From JAFGCL01 sp964492335 (GTDB taxonomy: Bacteria; Chloroflexota; Dehalococcoidia; UBA2247; RBG-13-53-26): a stretch of DNA of 5,268 nucleotides. The stretch covers positions 1 to 5,268 of the forward strand of contig CAZBJX010000044.1 of assembly GCA_964492335.1 (NCBI GenBank), read 5' to 3'. The position numbers and the translations under genes were made by a program. This document shows positions 5,061 to 5,268 of this stretch, piece after piece; within the stretch, counting starts at the first letter, position 1, and every line of letters begins with the position of its first letter. The notes under the pieces were generated by a model. That model did no database searches and had not been told where the DNA came from. It saw only the letters and a list, made by a program, of their open reading frames with translations.

Positions 5061-5143
5061 AAGCAGGCCCGGGCCCCGGCGGCTCCACGGCGCAGGCCCC
5101 CGGGGCGATACAGAGGTCACAGGCAACAGGGCGCCGTCAGGCC

Positions 5144-5177
5144 GGGGCGGGGCAGGGAGGGGCGGGGCAGGGAGGGG
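5144..5177 (+). repeat. 15-bp tandem repeat forming a strong G-quadruplex motif
   Basis: Two perfect head-to-tail copies of GGGGCGGGGCAGGGA (5144-5158 and 5159-5173) plus the first four bases of a third. The block has seven G-runs of three or four bases with loops of only one or two bases, a textbook quadruplex pattern. Because the tRNA is read leftward, the G-rich strand is the template strand for any transcription that continues past the tRNA. Confidence 0.8.
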
Positions 5178-5226
5178 TGAAGGCCGGGGAATGCCCGGGA
5201 TCGTGGCTATCGACAGGAAGGGAACC

Positions 5227-5268
5227 TGAGGCGCACAGGACTCGAACCTGTAACCGGCTGATTAAGAG
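5227..5268 (-). tRNA. tRNA-Lys (anticodon CTT), 3' part only
   Basis: The window ends inside the anticodon loop. Reading the minus strand from the right edge: the seven-base anticodon loop CTCTTAA (5268-5262) with CTT at positions 34-36; the 3' side of the anticodon stem TCAGC (5261-5257); a five-base variable loop CGGTT; the T arm ACAGG-TTCGAGT-CCTGT (5251-5235) with a perfect 5-bp stem; and the 3' acceptor strand GCGCCTC (5234-5228) with discriminator A at 5227. CTT reads AAG (lysine), and the loop and stem resemble bacterial tRNA-Lys. The following bases are GG, so CCA is not encoded and must be added after transcription. The D arm and 5' acceptor strand lie beyond the window. Confidence 0.9.

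Larger units (their letters stand above)
4995..5226. other. Noncoding G-rich spacer between the exported-protein promoter and tRNA-Lys
   Basis: No frame on either strand shows a recognisable protein, and the open frames here lack family motifs. The plus strand is very G-rich with several runs of three to six G, including the two quadruplex motifs listed separately. Directly past the tRNA 3' end there is only a weak 5-bp hairpin (CCGGG/CCCGG), so the tRNA terminator is not evident. Confidence 0.6.

Noticed and set aside
4846..5088. 80-codon minus-strand frame between the tRNA and the exported-protein gene
   Set aside because: Pro/Arg/Ala-rich product without motifs; it spans the promoter at 4966-4994 and the transcript leader.
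5144..5177. CRISPR-like array or satellite
   Set aside because: Only two full units of 15 bases with no unique spacers; better described as a short tandem G-quadruplex repeat.
5227..5268. Attachment site for an integrated element at the tRNA 3' end
   Set aside because: tRNA 3' ends are common integration sites, but there is no integrase gene and no second copy of the tRNA end in this window.

Overview
This is a GC-rich bacterial chromosome segment. It holds two divergently transcribed operons, two single leftward genes and the 3' part of a tRNA gene. The gene content points to a Chloroflexota-like bacterium, possibly Dehalococcoidia or SAR202-type: paired class III CoA-transferases, an ADP-forming acyl-CoA synthetase, a minimal zincin metallopeptidase and a tRNA without encoded CCA. 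This assignment is inference only; Actinomycetota or another high-GC phylum cannot be excluded. Promoters look like ordinary sigma-70 sites with extended -10 elements, and several ribosome binding sites are near-perfect.

Layout. Positions 1-1096 hold a leftward operon. In transcription order it encodes a 110-residue protein I do not recognise, a PHP-domain metallohydrolase (TTG start), and the first 60 codons of an ADP-forming acyl-CoA synthetase that runs off the left edge. Positions 1097-1292 are a divergent promoter region. It carries an extended -10 site for each direction and two copies of a GGGA(W)TCC-type element flanking the rightward promoter. Positions 1293-3751 are a rightward two-gene operon of CaiB/BaiF (family III) CoA-transferases separated by 14 bases. 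A 13-bp hairpin at 3796-3825 lies between this operon and the convergent metallopeptidase gene (3830-4231, leftward) and can serve as terminator for both. Positions 4232-4383 are an intergenic patch of almost pure G+C with two large perfect inverted repeats. Positions 4384-4842 encode a small exported or membrane-anchored beta-rich protein read leftward from a clear promoter at 4966-4994. Positions 4995-5226 are noncoding and G-rich, with two strong G-quadruplex motifs. The 3' portion of a leftward tRNA-Lys(CTT) gene ends the window.

How the parts may work together. The synthetase and the two CoA-transferases all handle acyl-CoA thioesters and share one divergent control region, so they may form one carboxylic-acid activation and CoA-exchange module. 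Substrates cannot be read from the sequence. The metallopeptidase, the exported protein and the tRNA look like unrelated neighbours. I see no mobile element, CRISPR array or obvious defence system. The least explained items are the 110-residue protein with its CMDTSCCGGGSW motif and the palindromic or G-quadruplex-rich intergenic DNA.
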